Of a stretch of 64,000 nt of DNA, positions 1-8,248 are shown piece by piece. Source of the DNA: Streptomyces eurythermus (GTDB lineage Bacteria; Actinomycetota; Actinomycetes; Streptomycetales; Streptomycetaceae); assembly GCF_014649115.1 (NCBI RefSeq), contig NZ_BMSK01000002.1, forward strand, positions 124,001-188,000. Direction: 5' to 3'. Each line of letters starts with the position of its first letter. The first letter of the stretch is position 1. Under the pieces are notes generated by a model, which had not been told where the DNA came from, searched no databases, and was given only the letters and a program-made list of their open reading frames with translations. A program made the position numbers and the translations under genes.

Positions 1-1
1 C

Positions 2-2032
2 GCCGGCCGGCCCGAGCTGACGGCGCAGCGGTTCGTCGCGTCGCCGTTCGGTGACGGGAAGCTGTTCCGCAGCGGCGACCTGGCCCGGTACCGGCCGGAC
101 GGAACACTGGAGTTCATCGGCCGGGCCGACGACCAGGTGCAGCTGCGCGGATACCGCGTCGAACCCGGCGAGGTGCGCGCCGCGCTGCTCGAACACCCGC
201 GGGTCCACGACGCCGTGGTGCTGGCCGAGCCGGACCGCCTCGTCGGAGTGGTGGCCACCACCGCCCCGCTGACCCGGCGCGACCTCTACGACCACCTGCT
301 CGCCAAGGTGCCCGGCTACATGATCCCGGGAGAGTTCCGCATCGTCCCGGAGATTCCGCTGACGACCAACGGCAAGGTGGACGAGGAAGCGCTGCGCCGC
401 CGGCCGGGGACACCCCCGGCCGAACCGGGGGCCGGGGGACCGGCCACCACGGGGAGCGGCACGGCGGCGGTCCTCGGGCAGCTGTGGTCGGAACTGCTCG
501 GTGTCCCCTCGGTGAAACCCGACGACTCGTTCTTCGCGCTGGGCGGGCATTCGATGAACGCGGTCGCGCTGATCGCACGGATCCAGCAGCACTTGGGTGT
601 GAAACTGCCGATGCGTGCCCTGTTCGAACACCCCCGCCTGGATGCCCTGGCCGCGCTCGTCGACCGCGAGCTCGGCGACCGCCCGCCCGCCGTCACCCCG
701 GACACGGCGACGGACGCCGGCCGGCTTCCGGCGGCCGGCCCGCTGCAGCGACAGCTCTGGCTCGCTGAGCAGGTCGACGAGCGCTCCCGCAACACCGTCC
801 TGCTGTCCTGGAAGGCCGAGGGACCACTCGACCTGGCGGTGCTGAACCGCGCGCTCGCCGAGCTGGTCGCGGGGCACGAGATCCTGCGCACCGCGTTCGT
901 GGCCGACGGCGGCGTGCTGCGCCAGGTCGTCCGGGAGCCGTGGCGGCCCCGCATCGAGCTGGTGTTCGTCGCCAACCCGGCCGAGCCGGACGAGGAACTG
1001 GCCCAATGGCTCGAAGACACCGCCGAGCAGCCCTTCGACCCGGAGTCCGGGCGGCTGCTGCGGTTCGCCGTGGCGGACCTCGGGGACGCGCACGCGCTGC
1101 TGGTGTGCGCACACCACCTCGTCATCGACGGGGAATCGGTCCCGACGCTGCTGTCGGAGCTCGACCGCTACTACCGTGCCGTCGCCGACGGAGTGCCCGC
1201 CCGGCCGCCGCGCACCCAGTACCGCGAGTTCACGGCAGCCGGCGAAGCGGCCCGTGGAGGCGAGCGGCACCGCCGTGACCTCGACTTCTGGAGTCAACGG
1301 CTCGACGGCGCCACGAGCACGGTCGAGTTCCCCGAGCCGCCGGCGACGCCCGAGCCGGACGGGGCGGTCACGGTGCCGTTGCCGGCCGGCCTGGGACAGC
1401 GGCTGCGGCACCTCCAGACCCGCCACTCGGTGTCCTGGTTCATGGTGGTGGGCGCGGCGCTCATGGTCGCCCTGCACCGCTGGACCGGCCAGCCGAATCT
1501 GACGGTGGGCGTCCCCGCCGTCCAGCCGGACCGGGGGGCCTTCCCGGATCTGCTCGGGCCCACCCTGAACACCGTCGTGCTGCGGTCCGACGTGACCGCG
1601 GACAGCTCGCTCGGCGACGTACTGGCCGCGCTGAGGACCGAGACGCTCGACGCCTTCGCCCACGGCGAGGCCCCCTTCGAGGACGTCCTGGAGCGGCTGG
1701 CCCCGGCGCGGCGGCCAGGGCGCTCGCCCTACACCGATGTCACGTTGAACATGAATCTGCGCGGCGACCGCAAGGCAGAACTGGGAGGAACGTATCTGCG
1801 GCCGGTCTTCCTCGACCGGCTCGGTACCCGGGAGGCCAAGACCGGCATCACCCTGACCGTGGCCGAAGAGGACGGCGATCTGACCGCCGTGCTGTCCTAC
1901 CAGGGGACGCGGGTCTCGGCGAAGCAGGCCGGGACGCTGGCCGCGGCGATCGGCGACGTGCTCGTCGGCCTGGCGGACGCCCCCGAGCGGAGCCTGGCCG
2001 AGCCCGTCGACCCGCACCGGCCGTGGAAGTGA
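2..2032 (+). CDS. Non-ribosomal peptide synthetase, C-terminal part (A-PCP-C), 5' partial
   Basis: The frame is open from base 2, so the gene begins left of the window. Visible first is the C-terminal part of an adenylation domain: the A7-like SGDLARYRPDG, the A8 motif GRADDQVQLRGYR and an A10-like NGKVDEEAL. A peptidyl-carrier domain follows with LGGHS (phosphopantetheine Ser codon at 551-553). The rest is a full condensation domain with the active-site motif HHLVIDG (codons 1112-1132) and a C-terminal GEAPFEDVLERL region typical of the family. The protein ends after this condensation domain; there is no thioesterase or reductase domain. The family activates an amino acid, tethers it to the carrier and forms an amide bond. 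A terminal C domain either works with another synthetase or releases the chain onto a free amine; the sequence does not decide. The next gene, 85 bp on, is a flavin monooxygenase that may tailor the product. Confidence 0.93.
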   Translation, partial: AGRPELTAQRFVASPFGDGKLFRSGDLARYRPDGTLEFIGRADDQVQLRGYRVEPGEVRAALLEHPRVHDAVVLAEPDRLVGVVATTAPLTRRDLYDHLLAKVPGYMIPGEFRIVPEIPLTTNGKVDEEALRRRPGTPPAEPGAGGPATTGSGTAAVLGQLWSELLGVPSVKPDDSFFALGGHSMNAVALIARIQQHLGVKLPMRALFEHPRLDALAALVDRELGDRPPAVTPDTATDAGRLPAAGPLQRQLWLAEQVDERSRNTVLLSWKAEGPLDLAVLNRALAELVAGHEILRTAFVADGGVLRQVVREPWRPRIELVFVANPAEPDEELAQWLEDTAEQPFDPESGRLLRFAVADLGDAHALLVCAHHLVIDGESVPTLLSELDRYYRAVADGVPARPPRTQYREFTAAGEAARGGERHRRDLDFWSQRLDGATSTVEFPEPPATPEPDGAVTVPLPAGLGQRLRHLQTRHSVSWFMVVGAALMVALHRWTGQPNLTVGVPAVQPDRGAFPDLLGPTLNTVVLRSDVTADSSLGDVLAALRTETLDAFAHGEAPFEDVLERLAPARRPGRSPYTDVTLNMNLRGDRKAELGGTYLRPVFLDRLGTREAKTGITLTVAEEDGDLTAVLSYQGTRVSAKQAGTLAAAIGDVLVGLADAPERSLAEPVDPHRPWK

Positions 2033-2117
2033 CCCGCGAGCTGACGCGGGCGTGCCGCGCCGACTCGCGTCTTTCCGACTCCCACCGTCACGAACCGACC
2101 GAAAGCGGGCCGTTGAC

Positions 2118-3269
2118 ATGACAACCGACGACCGGATCCGCCTCCACTGGTACCTGCCCAGCTCCGGGGAGACCCGGCAGTTCCGGCAGGGCGGCACCAA
2201 CGTCGTGCTGCCCGACCGGGACTCCGCCGGGCCCGGGGGCTTCCGCGCACCGACCCTGTCCTACCTCACGGAGATCGCGCTGGCGGTGGAGGAGGCCGGG
2301 TGCACATCCGTACTCGTCCCGACCGGGTCCTCCTGTGAGGACCCCTGGATCGTCTCCTCCGTGCTCCTGGCGCACACCCGCACCCTCCGGTTCCTGGTGG
2401 CGCTGCACCCCCGCACCCAGCACCCGCTGCTGACCGCGCATCACGCGGCGACCTTCCAGCGGCTCGCCGGCCAGGGCCGCCTGGCGCTGAACGTGGTGAC
2501 CGGTGAACCGGGGTGGGAGGCACGCCGTTACGGCGACCACGGCGACAAGGCCGCGCAATACGCCCGCACCGAGGAGTTCCTGCGGATCGTCCGGCCGCTG
2601 CTGGCGGGTGAGACGGTCGATCACACCGGGGAGTACTTCTCGACGCGGGACGCCTCCGTGACGGCCCCGGGGCGCGACCTGCCCGCGAAGCCGCCGGAGA
2701 TCTGGTTCGGCGGGTCCTCGGAGTACGCCCGGCCGGTCGCCGCCCGGCACGCCGACGTCTACCTGAGCTGGCTGGAACCACTGGACATGATCATGGAGAA
2801 GACCAAGTGGCTGACCGAGGCGGTGCCCGAGGGCCGGCCGGCCCCGCGGTTCGGCCTGCGCGCCTGGCTGCTCAGCCGGGACACCGCCGAGCAGGCGTTC
2901 GCGGACGCCGAGCGGCATCTCGCCGGCCTCGACCCGGCCCACGCCGCACGGGCCCGCGCGCTGCTGGGTGCCCGCGACTCGGTCGGCCAGGCCAGGGGCC
3001 AGAGCCTCCTCGAAGGAGCCGGCGTCGAGGACCTGGACAGCCTCCACGTGGCGCCCAACCTCTGGGGCGGTTTCGGGCTCCTGGCCGGAGGCTCGGCACT
3101 GGCCTTCGTAGGCAGCCACGCCGAGGTCGCCGACCGGCTGGAGGAGTACCGCGACATCGGCGTGAGCGAGTTCATCCTCTCCGGTTTCCCGAACCTGGAG
3201 GAGGCCCACTGGCTCTCCGACGGCCTGGCACCCGAGTTGCGGAGGCGGGGACTGCTGGCACCGGGGTGA
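2118..3269 (+). CDS. LLM-class (luciferase-like) flavin monooxygenase, SsuD-like
   Basis: The 383-residue product begins with the beta strand IRLHWYLP and has the TIM-barrel layout of FMNH2-dependent alkanesulfonate monooxygenases, including LNVVTGEPGWEARRYGD and the PEIWFGGSSEYA region near the end of the barrel. ATG at 2118 is preferred over upstream in-frame starts because homology begins a few residues later. The enzymes use reduced FMN and O2 to oxidise alkanesulfonates or, in secondary metabolism, a range of substrates. Its position directly behind the NRPS gene on the same strand suggests an oxidative tailoring role, but no flavin reductase or sulfonate transporter is adjacent, so substrate and pathway are inference. 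A general sulfonate-scavenging function remains possible. Confidence 0.85.
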   Translation: MTTDDRIRLHWYLPSSGETRQFRQGGTNVVLPDRDSAGPGGFRAPTLSYLTEIALAVEEAGCTSVLVPTGSSCEDPWIVSSVLLAHTRTLRFLVALHPRTQHPLLTAHHAATFQRLAGQGRLALNVVTGEPGWEARRYGDHGDKAAQYARTEEFLRIVRPLLAGETVDHTGEYFSTRDASVTAPGRDLPAKPPEIWFGGSSEYARPVAARHADVYLSWLEPLDMIMEKTKWLTEAVPEGRPAPRFGLRAWLLSRDTAEQAFADAERHLAGLDPAHAARARALLGARDSVGQARGQSLLEGAGVEDLDSLHVAPNLWGGFGLLAGGSALAFVGSHAEVADRLEEYRDIGVSEFILSGFPNLEEAHWLSDGLAPELRRRGLLAPG

Positions 3270-3519
3270 GTCTTCCGGCGTGGAACGGGCACATCCCCCG
3301 CCGTCCGCACCGGAGGAACGGCTCAGCCGCCTCCGGACGCGGCCGGCACCCCCCCGGCCCCGCTCGCGCGCCGCCCCCGTGGCGCTCGGGCGGGGCGGGC
3401 GCAAGCCCGGTGTGTGCCCGACCGCCTCACCCCTGCATACGACCCCGCAGGTCGACAAGAGGCCGCAGGCGTTCGAAACACCACCGCCCGGACCGGCCGG
3501 CACCTCACGGATACCTGGG

Positions 3520-4626
3520 TCATCCGGCGGTCAGTGTGGTCCACTTCTGGTTGGCGCCGCCGGTGCAGTCCCACAGCTGGAGCTGCGTGCCGTCGGCCGT
3601 GGAGAAGCCCGGGTCGTCGAGGCAGCGGCCGGAGGCGGGGTTGCGGTAGCCGCCGTTGTAGGGCTGCCAGACCTGGTTGGCGCCGCCGTGGCAGGACCAG
3701 ATCTGCACCTTCGTACCGTTGGCCGTGCTCCCGCCGGCCGCGTCGAGGCACTTGCCCAGGGAACGCAGCGTGCCGTCGGTGTAGGCGGACCAGATCTGGT
3801 TGGCGCCGTTGCCGCAGCTCCAGATCTGGACGGCGGTCCCGTCGGCGCTGTTGGCGCCGCTGACGTCCAGGCACTTGCCGGCGATGCCGGACTGCACACG
3901 GGTGGGGGCGGGCGCCGGGTTCCTCAGCCACCCGGCGTTGTCCGCGGCCTGGACGCCGCGGTGGAAGGCGTCGGCCATCTTCTGGTAGCCGGCGTCGTTG
4001 GGATGCAGGGGATCGGCCAGGTCGGCCGTGGTCAGGCCGCTCATGTCCACGTACGCGACGTGCTTGCCCGCGGCCCGCGCGTCACTGACGATGCGGGAGG
4101 CGGCCTGGTTGTACGCGCCCCGGAACCGTTCCTCCGAGGCGCTGGTGGACACCACCAGGGAGGCGACGAGGACGGTCGCGTCGGGGACGTCGGCGGTGAC
4201 CTGACCGACCAGCGAGCGCAGCCGGGCGACGGCGGTGTCGACCTCGGAGGCCCCCTGGAGGTCGTTGGTTCCGATGTGCAGGGTCACGACGTTGGGCCGG
4301 TAACGGGTCAGCGAGGCGTCGGCGAGTGCGGCGATCTGGTCGATGCGGTACCCGGAGTGGCCTTCGTTGTCGGGGTCGGACATCGGACCGTTGCGCACCG
4401 TGCCCACGAAGTCCAGCGGATGCCCGTCCGCCGCGAGCTCGTTCCACAACGGTCCCCGGTAGCCGTTGCCCGTGCTGCTCCCCACGCCCCAGGTTATGGA
4501 GTCGCCCAACGGCATGAGGCGTAAGGGGGTGTTGGAGGCGGCGGAGGCAGGGGTCACACCGGCCGTCGTGACCCCGAGCGCGGCGGCGACCAGCGTGACC
4601 AGGGTGAGGGTCCAGGACTTTCTCAT
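3520..4626 (-). CDS. Secreted SGNH/GDSL-family hydrolase with C-terminal ricin-type lectin domain
   Basis: A 368-residue exported protein. An N-terminal signal peptide ends near TPASA. The catalytic module carries the SGNH blocks: GDS (about residues 41-43), GTND (about 119-122) and DPLHP (about 205-209), giving Ser, Asn, Asp and His. From about residue 244 to the end is a ricin-B-type beta-trefoil with three repeats ending in QIW/QVW/QKW-type motifs (CBM13-like), which bind galactose or xylan chains. ATG at 4626 is chosen over GTG at 4632 because GAGGAC sits at a suitable distance. The gene is divergent from the GH27 operon and has the same operator-like site in its leader, so co-regulation in plant polysaccharide deacetylation or de-esterification is likely. 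Confidence 0.9.
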   Translation of the reverse strand: MRKSWTLTLVTLVAAALGVTTAGVTPASAASNTPLRLMPLGDSITWGVGSSTGNGYRGPLWNELAADGHPLDFVGTVRNGPMSDPDNEGHSGYRIDQIAALADASLTRYRPNVVTLHIGTNDLQGASEVDTAVARLRSLVGQVTADVPDATVLVASLVVSTSASEERFRGAYNQAASRIVSDARAAGKHVAYVDMSGLTTADLADPLHPNDAGYQKMADAFHRGVQAADNAGWLRNPAPAPTRVQSGIAGKCLDVSGANSADGTAVQIWSCGNGANQIWSAYTDGTLRSLGKCLDAAGGSTANGTKVQIWSCHGGANQVWQPYNGGYRNPASGRCLDDPGFSTADGTQLQLWDCTGGANQKWTTLTAG

Positions 4627-4696
4627 GCACACGTCCTCTTCTGAGAGTGATGGCCGGGGCGACGGGACTGCTCGCCGTCCATGGATTGACGGGTAA

Positions 4697-4712
4697 GTTC
4701 GTCATATCGAAC
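4697..4712. promoter_or_regulatory. Operator-like palindrome GTTCG-N6-CGAAC (left copy)
   Basis: An inverted repeat with 5-bp arms lies 26 nt downstream of the -10 box of the leftward promoter, at about +20 to +35 of the GDSL-lectin transcript. The same palindrome occurs at the same spacing in the opposite promoter (4969-4984). A repressor site is the natural reading; no regulator gene is adjacent. Confidence 0.6.
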
Positions 4713-4738
4713 GTTGATTGGCCTATCGAGCAACCTGG

Positions 4739-4766
4739 ATGATAGGCGGTCAGCGGGGTGCGTCAA
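4739..4766 (-). promoter_or_regulatory. Promoter of the GDSL-lectin gene
   Basis: On the minus strand, TTGACG (4761-4766) is followed after 16 bp by TATCAT (4739-4744), a good vegetative-type promoter pointing at the gene starting at 4626. Its elements and spacing mirror the rightward promoter at 4915-4942. Confidence 0.6.
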
Positions 4767-4914
4767 TCCTCCCCGCATGATTCGTCACGTACGCCGAAAC
4801 CTTCGCAAGTGCGGGTTCCGGCGCCGCTACGGGCCCATTGGCCAACCGCCACAGCTCGATGCGCATGTGCGGCCCTTGCCGGCTGATCCGGCGAAGCCGG
4901 GAGGCCGGGCGGTG

Positions 4915-4942
4915 TTGACATGCCCGGAGGTCTCTCTAGTAT
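4915..4942 (+). promoter_or_regulatory. Promoter of the GH27-GH43-esterase operon
   Basis: TTGACA (4915-4920), a 16-bp spacer and TAGTAT (4937-4942) form a near-consensus vegetative promoter upstream of the gene starting at 5096. The transcription start would be near 4949, leaving a long untranslated leader that contains the palindrome at 4969-4984. Confidence 0.65.
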
Positions 4943-4968
4943 CCGTGAGGCCCAACTTTCCGAATGCC

Positions 4969-4984
4969 GTTCGAAATTGCGAAC
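4969..4984. promoter_or_regulatory. Operator-like palindrome GTTCG-N6-CGAAC (right copy)
   Basis: GTTCGAAATTGCGAAC begins 26 nt after the -10 box of the rightward promoter. Only one base pair breaks its symmetry. It matches the site at 4697-4712 in arms, length and distance to the promoter. Confidence 0.6.
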
Positions 4985-5095
4985 CCTTCCACTCTCCACT
5001 GTCATGAGCCTGACATTCGATCGCGCGTCACCCAGCGCGTCACCCCGCGCGTCGCCCGCTCATGACGTGACGTTCCTCCGGGAAAGGAGCCCCCG

Positions 5096-6742
5096 GTGCT
5101 CAGACGATCGGGCGGACGACTGTTCCGCCTCCTCGCGACCGCCGCACTGACGGTCACTGCGTCCCTGACGGCCGCCTCTCACTCCACCGCCTCCGCCGCG
5201 CCGGGCAGCCCGGCGCTCACCCCGCCGTTGGGGTGGAACAGCTGGAACAGCTTCGGGTGCGGGATCACCGAGGCCCAGGTCCGCCAGGCCGCCGACGCGA
5301 TGGTCTCCTCGGGCATGCGGGACGCCGGCTACCGGTATGTGGTGGTCGACGACTGCTGGTTCGACCCGCAGCGTGACGCGCAGGGCAACCTGCGGGCGAA
5401 TCCCACCAAGTTCCCGAGCGGGATGAAGGCGCTCGGGGACTACATCCACGGCAAGGGCCTGAAGTTCGGCATCTACCAGGTGCCGAACGAGCGCACCTGC
5501 GCACAGGCCACGGGCGGCTACCCGGGGTCGACCGGCAGCAAGGGCCACGAGGCCCAGGACGCCGCCGCGTTCGCCTCCTGGGGCGTGGACTACCTCAAGT
5601 ACGACTGGTGTTCCTCCAGCGGTACCCGTGACGAACAGGTCGCGCGGTTCACGCTCATGCGCGACGCGCTGCGCGCCACCGGCCGTCCGATCGTCTACAG
5701 CATCAACCCCAACAGCCTGCACGCCATCACCGGCTCCACGTACAACTGGGGCGAGGTCGCCGACCTGTGGCGGACGACCGAGGACCTGCTCGACATCTGG
5801 CAGAACGGCAACACCAACAGCTACCCGATGGGCGTCGGCAACGTCCTCGACGTCACCGCGCCGCTGGCGGCCCAGTCGGGCCCGGGCCACTTCAACGACC
5901 CCGACATGCTGGTCGTCGGCCGCCCGGGCCTGACGCTGACCGAGTCCCGCTCCCACTTCGCCCTGTGGGCCCTGCTGGGCGCCCCGCTGATGGCCGGCAA
6001 CGACATCCGCACCATGTCCGCCGACGTGAGCGCCATCCTGCGCAATCCGCGTCTGCTGGCGGTGAACCAGGATCCGCTCGGTGCGGGAGGACGCAGGGTG
6101 CGCGACGACGGCGCCACCGAGGTGTTCGCCAAGCCGCTGTCGGACGGTTCGGTCGCGGTGGGCCTGTTCAACCGGGGCTCGGATGCCGCGACGGTCACCA
6201 CCTCGCCCGCGCAAGTCGGCCTGTCCGGCGGGCCGTTCACCCTCACCGACCTGTGGACCGGCGGTACGTCGAGCACGTCCGGGCAGATCTCCGCGAACGT
6301 CCCCGCGCACGGCGTGGCCGTGTACCGGGTCAGCGGTGGCAGCCCGCTGGCCGCCACCACCTCCCGTCTGCGCGGCGGGGCGTCCGGCCGCTGCGCGGAC
6401 GTGGACAACGCCTCCACCGCCGCCGGGGCCACGGTCCTGCTCTGGGACTGCCACACGGCCGCGAACCAGCTGTGGACCACGTGGGCGGGCGGCGAGATCC
6501 GGGTCTACGGCGACAAGTGCCTGGACGCCTACGACCAGGGCACCGCCAACGGCACCCGGGTCATCACCTGGCCCTGCAACGGCCAGGACAACCAGAAGTG
6601 GACCCTCGGCCCGGACGGGACGGTCCGCAACGTCCACGCCGGACTGTGCCTCGACACCGACCGCTCCGGCACCGCCAACGGAACCCCGCTGGTCCTGTGG
6701 ACCTGCGACGGCCGGGCCGCCCAGAAGTGGTCCCGCCCATGA
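5096..6742 (+). CDS. Secreted GH27 alpha-galactosidase with ricin-type lectin domain
   Basis: A 548-residue exported glycosidase. A signal peptide ends near residue 35; the catalytic barrel starts with LTPPLGWNSWN and VVVDDCW. The GH27 nucleophile is Asp170 in YLKYDWC and the acid/base is the second Asp of FNDPDM (about residue 270). A beta-sandwich domain follows, and from about residue 415 a beta-trefoil ricin domain with repeated LLWDC/ITWPC-type units. The GTG start at 5096 has GGAAAGGAG 7 nt upstream. The family removes terminal alpha-1,6-galactose (or beta-L-arabinopyranose) from galactomannan, arabinogalactan and similar polymers outside the cell. It is the first gene of an operon with a GH43 enzyme (46 nt downstream) and a CBM2 esterase. 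Confidence 0.93.
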   Translation: MLRRSGGRLFRLLATAALTVTASLTAASHSTASAAPGSPALTPPLGWNSWNSFGCGITEAQVRQAADAMVSSGMRDAGYRYVVVDDCWFDPQRDAQGNLRANPTKFPSGMKALGDYIHGKGLKFGIYQVPNERTCAQATGGYPGSTGSKGHEAQDAAAFASWGVDYLKYDWCSSSGTRDEQVARFTLMRDALRATGRPIVYSINPNSLHAITGSTYNWGEVADLWRTTEDLLDIWQNGNTNSYPMGVGNVLDVTAPLAAQSGPGHFNDPDMLVVGRPGLTLTESRSHFALWALLGAPLMAGNDIRTMSADVSAILRNPRLLAVNQDPLGAGGRRVRDDGATEVFAKPLSDGSVAVGLFNRGSDAATVTTSPAQVGLSGGPFTLTDLWTGGTSSTSGQISANVPAHGVAVYRVSGGSPLAATTSRLRGGASGRCADVDNASTAAGATVLLWDCHTAANQLWTTWAGGEIRVYGDKCLDAYDQGTANGTRVITWPCNGQDNQKWTLGPDGTVRNVHAGLCLDTDRSGTANGTPLVLWTCDGRAAQKWSRP

Positions 6743-6788
6743 GGGACACCGCGCGGCAGCCGTCCGCCGACACCCCGAGGAGGTCACG

Positions 6789-8207
6789 ATGACGATCCCG
6801 CCCGGGCGGTCGTCCGCCGGCGGCACGAGGCTCAGCCGGGCACTCGCCTGGACCCTGGGTCTGCTGCTGGCGTTCGCCGTCGTCCCCGCCGCGGTGGGGC
6901 CCACCCCGGCCAGGGCCGACAACCCGATCGTGCAGCACGTCTACACCGCGGATCCGGCCCCGCTGGTCCACAACGGACGGGTCTACCTCTACACCGGGCA
7001 CGACGAGGACGGCTCCACGTACTACACCATGAAGGACTGGCGGGTGTGGTCCTCCGCCGACATGGTCAACTGGACCGACCACGGCTCACCGCTCAGCCTG
7101 GCCACCTTCGGCTGGGCGTCCGCCGACGCCTGGGCGGGCCAGGCCGTGCAGCGCGACGGCCGGTTCTACTGGTACGTGCCGGTGAAGAACCGGGCCACCG
7201 GCCGGATGGCCATCGGCGTGGCGGTGTCGGACAGCCCCACCGGCCCCTTCCGGGACGCCCTCGGCCATCCGCTGGTGGAGAACGGCGAGATCGACCCGAC
7301 CGTCTTCATCGACGACGACGGCCAGGCCTATCTGTACTGGGGCAACCCGAACCTCTGGTACGTCAAGCTGAACGCCGACATGACCTCCTACTCGGGCGCC
7401 CCCACCAGGATCCCGCTCACCACCGCGGGATTCGGCACCCGCACCGGCGACCCCAACCGTCCCACCCTGTACGAGGAAGGACCCTGGGTCTACAAGCGGA
7501 ACGGCCTGTACTACCTGGTGTTCGCGGCCAAGTGCTGCTCGGAGTTCATCGCCTACTCCACGGCGCCCGGTCCGACCGGACCCTGGACCTACCGCGGGAC
7601 GGTCATGCCCACACAGGGCGGCAGCTTCACCAACCACCCCGGGATCGTGGACTTCAAGGGCAACTCGTACTTCTTCTACCACAACGGCGCGCTGCCGGGC
7701 GGCGGCGGCTTCACCCGCTCGGTCGCGGTGGAGCGGTTCTCCTACAACGCCGACGGCACGATCCCGACGATCAACATGACGAACGCCGGCGCACCGCAGA
7801 CCGGCACGCTTAACCCGTACGTGCGCCAGGAGGCCGAGACGATCGCCTGGGGATCCGGGATCGAGACCGAACCGGCCAGTGACGGCGGAATGGACGTCGG
7901 CTACATCGACAACGGCGACTACATCAAGGTCAAGGGCGTGGCCTTCGGGGCGGGCGCCTCCTCCTTCACCGCGCGCGTCGCCTCGGGCAGCGGCGGCGGC
8001 ACCGTCGAACTGCGGCTCGGCTCCCCGAACGGGACCGTCGTGGGCCGGTGCGCCGTGCCCCCCACCGGTGGCTGGCAGACCTGGACCTCGGTGACCTGCC
8101 CGGTCAGCGGCGCCACGGGAACCCAGGACCTCTACCTGCGCTTCACCGGCGGCAGCGGCTACCTGTTCAACGTCGACTGGTGGCGATTCGCCCCTGCCGC
8201 GTCCTGA
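6789..8207 (+). CDS. Secreted GH43 glycosidase with C-terminal CBM6
   Basis: A 472-residue exported protein with ATG at 6789 behind GAGGAGG. The signal peptide ends at about residue 43 (ARA-DNP). The five-bladed propeller of GH43 is recognisable from DPAPLVHNGRVYLYTGHDE (first Asp is the likely general base), EIDPTVFIDDDGQAYLYWG (pKa-modulating Asp) and EGPWVYKRNG (likely general acid Glu). The last ~130 residues, from RQEAETI to the end, form a CBM6-like beta-sandwich with GYIDNGDYIKV. Members are arabinofuranosidases, arabinanases and beta-xylosidases; the exact substrate cannot be read from sequence. With GH27 and the esterase it fits debranching of arabinoxylan or arabinogalactan. Confidence 0.92.
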   Translation: MTIPPGRSSAGGTRLSRALAWTLGLLLAFAVVPAAVGPTPARADNPIVQHVYTADPAPLVHNGRVYLYTGHDEDGSTYYTMKDWRVWSSADMVNWTDHGSPLSLATFGWASADAWAGQAVQRDGRFYWYVPVKNRATGRMAIGVAVSDSPTGPFRDALGHPLVENGEIDPTVFIDDDGQAYLYWGNPNLWYVKLNADMTSYSGAPTRIPLTTAGFGTRTGDPNRPTLYEEGPWVYKRNGLYYLVFAAKCCSEFIAYSTAPGPTGPWTYRGTVMPTQGGSFTNHPGIVDFKGNSYFFYHNGALPGGGGFTRSVAVERFSYNADGTIPTINMTNAGAPQTGTLNPYVRQEAETIAWGSGIETEPASDGGMDVGYIDNGDYIKVKGVAFGAGASSFTARVASGSGGGTVELRLGSPNGTVVGRCAVPPTGGWQTWTSVTCPVSGATGTQDLYLRFTGGSGYLFNVDWWRFAPAAS

Positions 8208-8248
8208 CCCGGCACAAGGCGATGCCCGAACAGAACGGAAGGTGCGTG

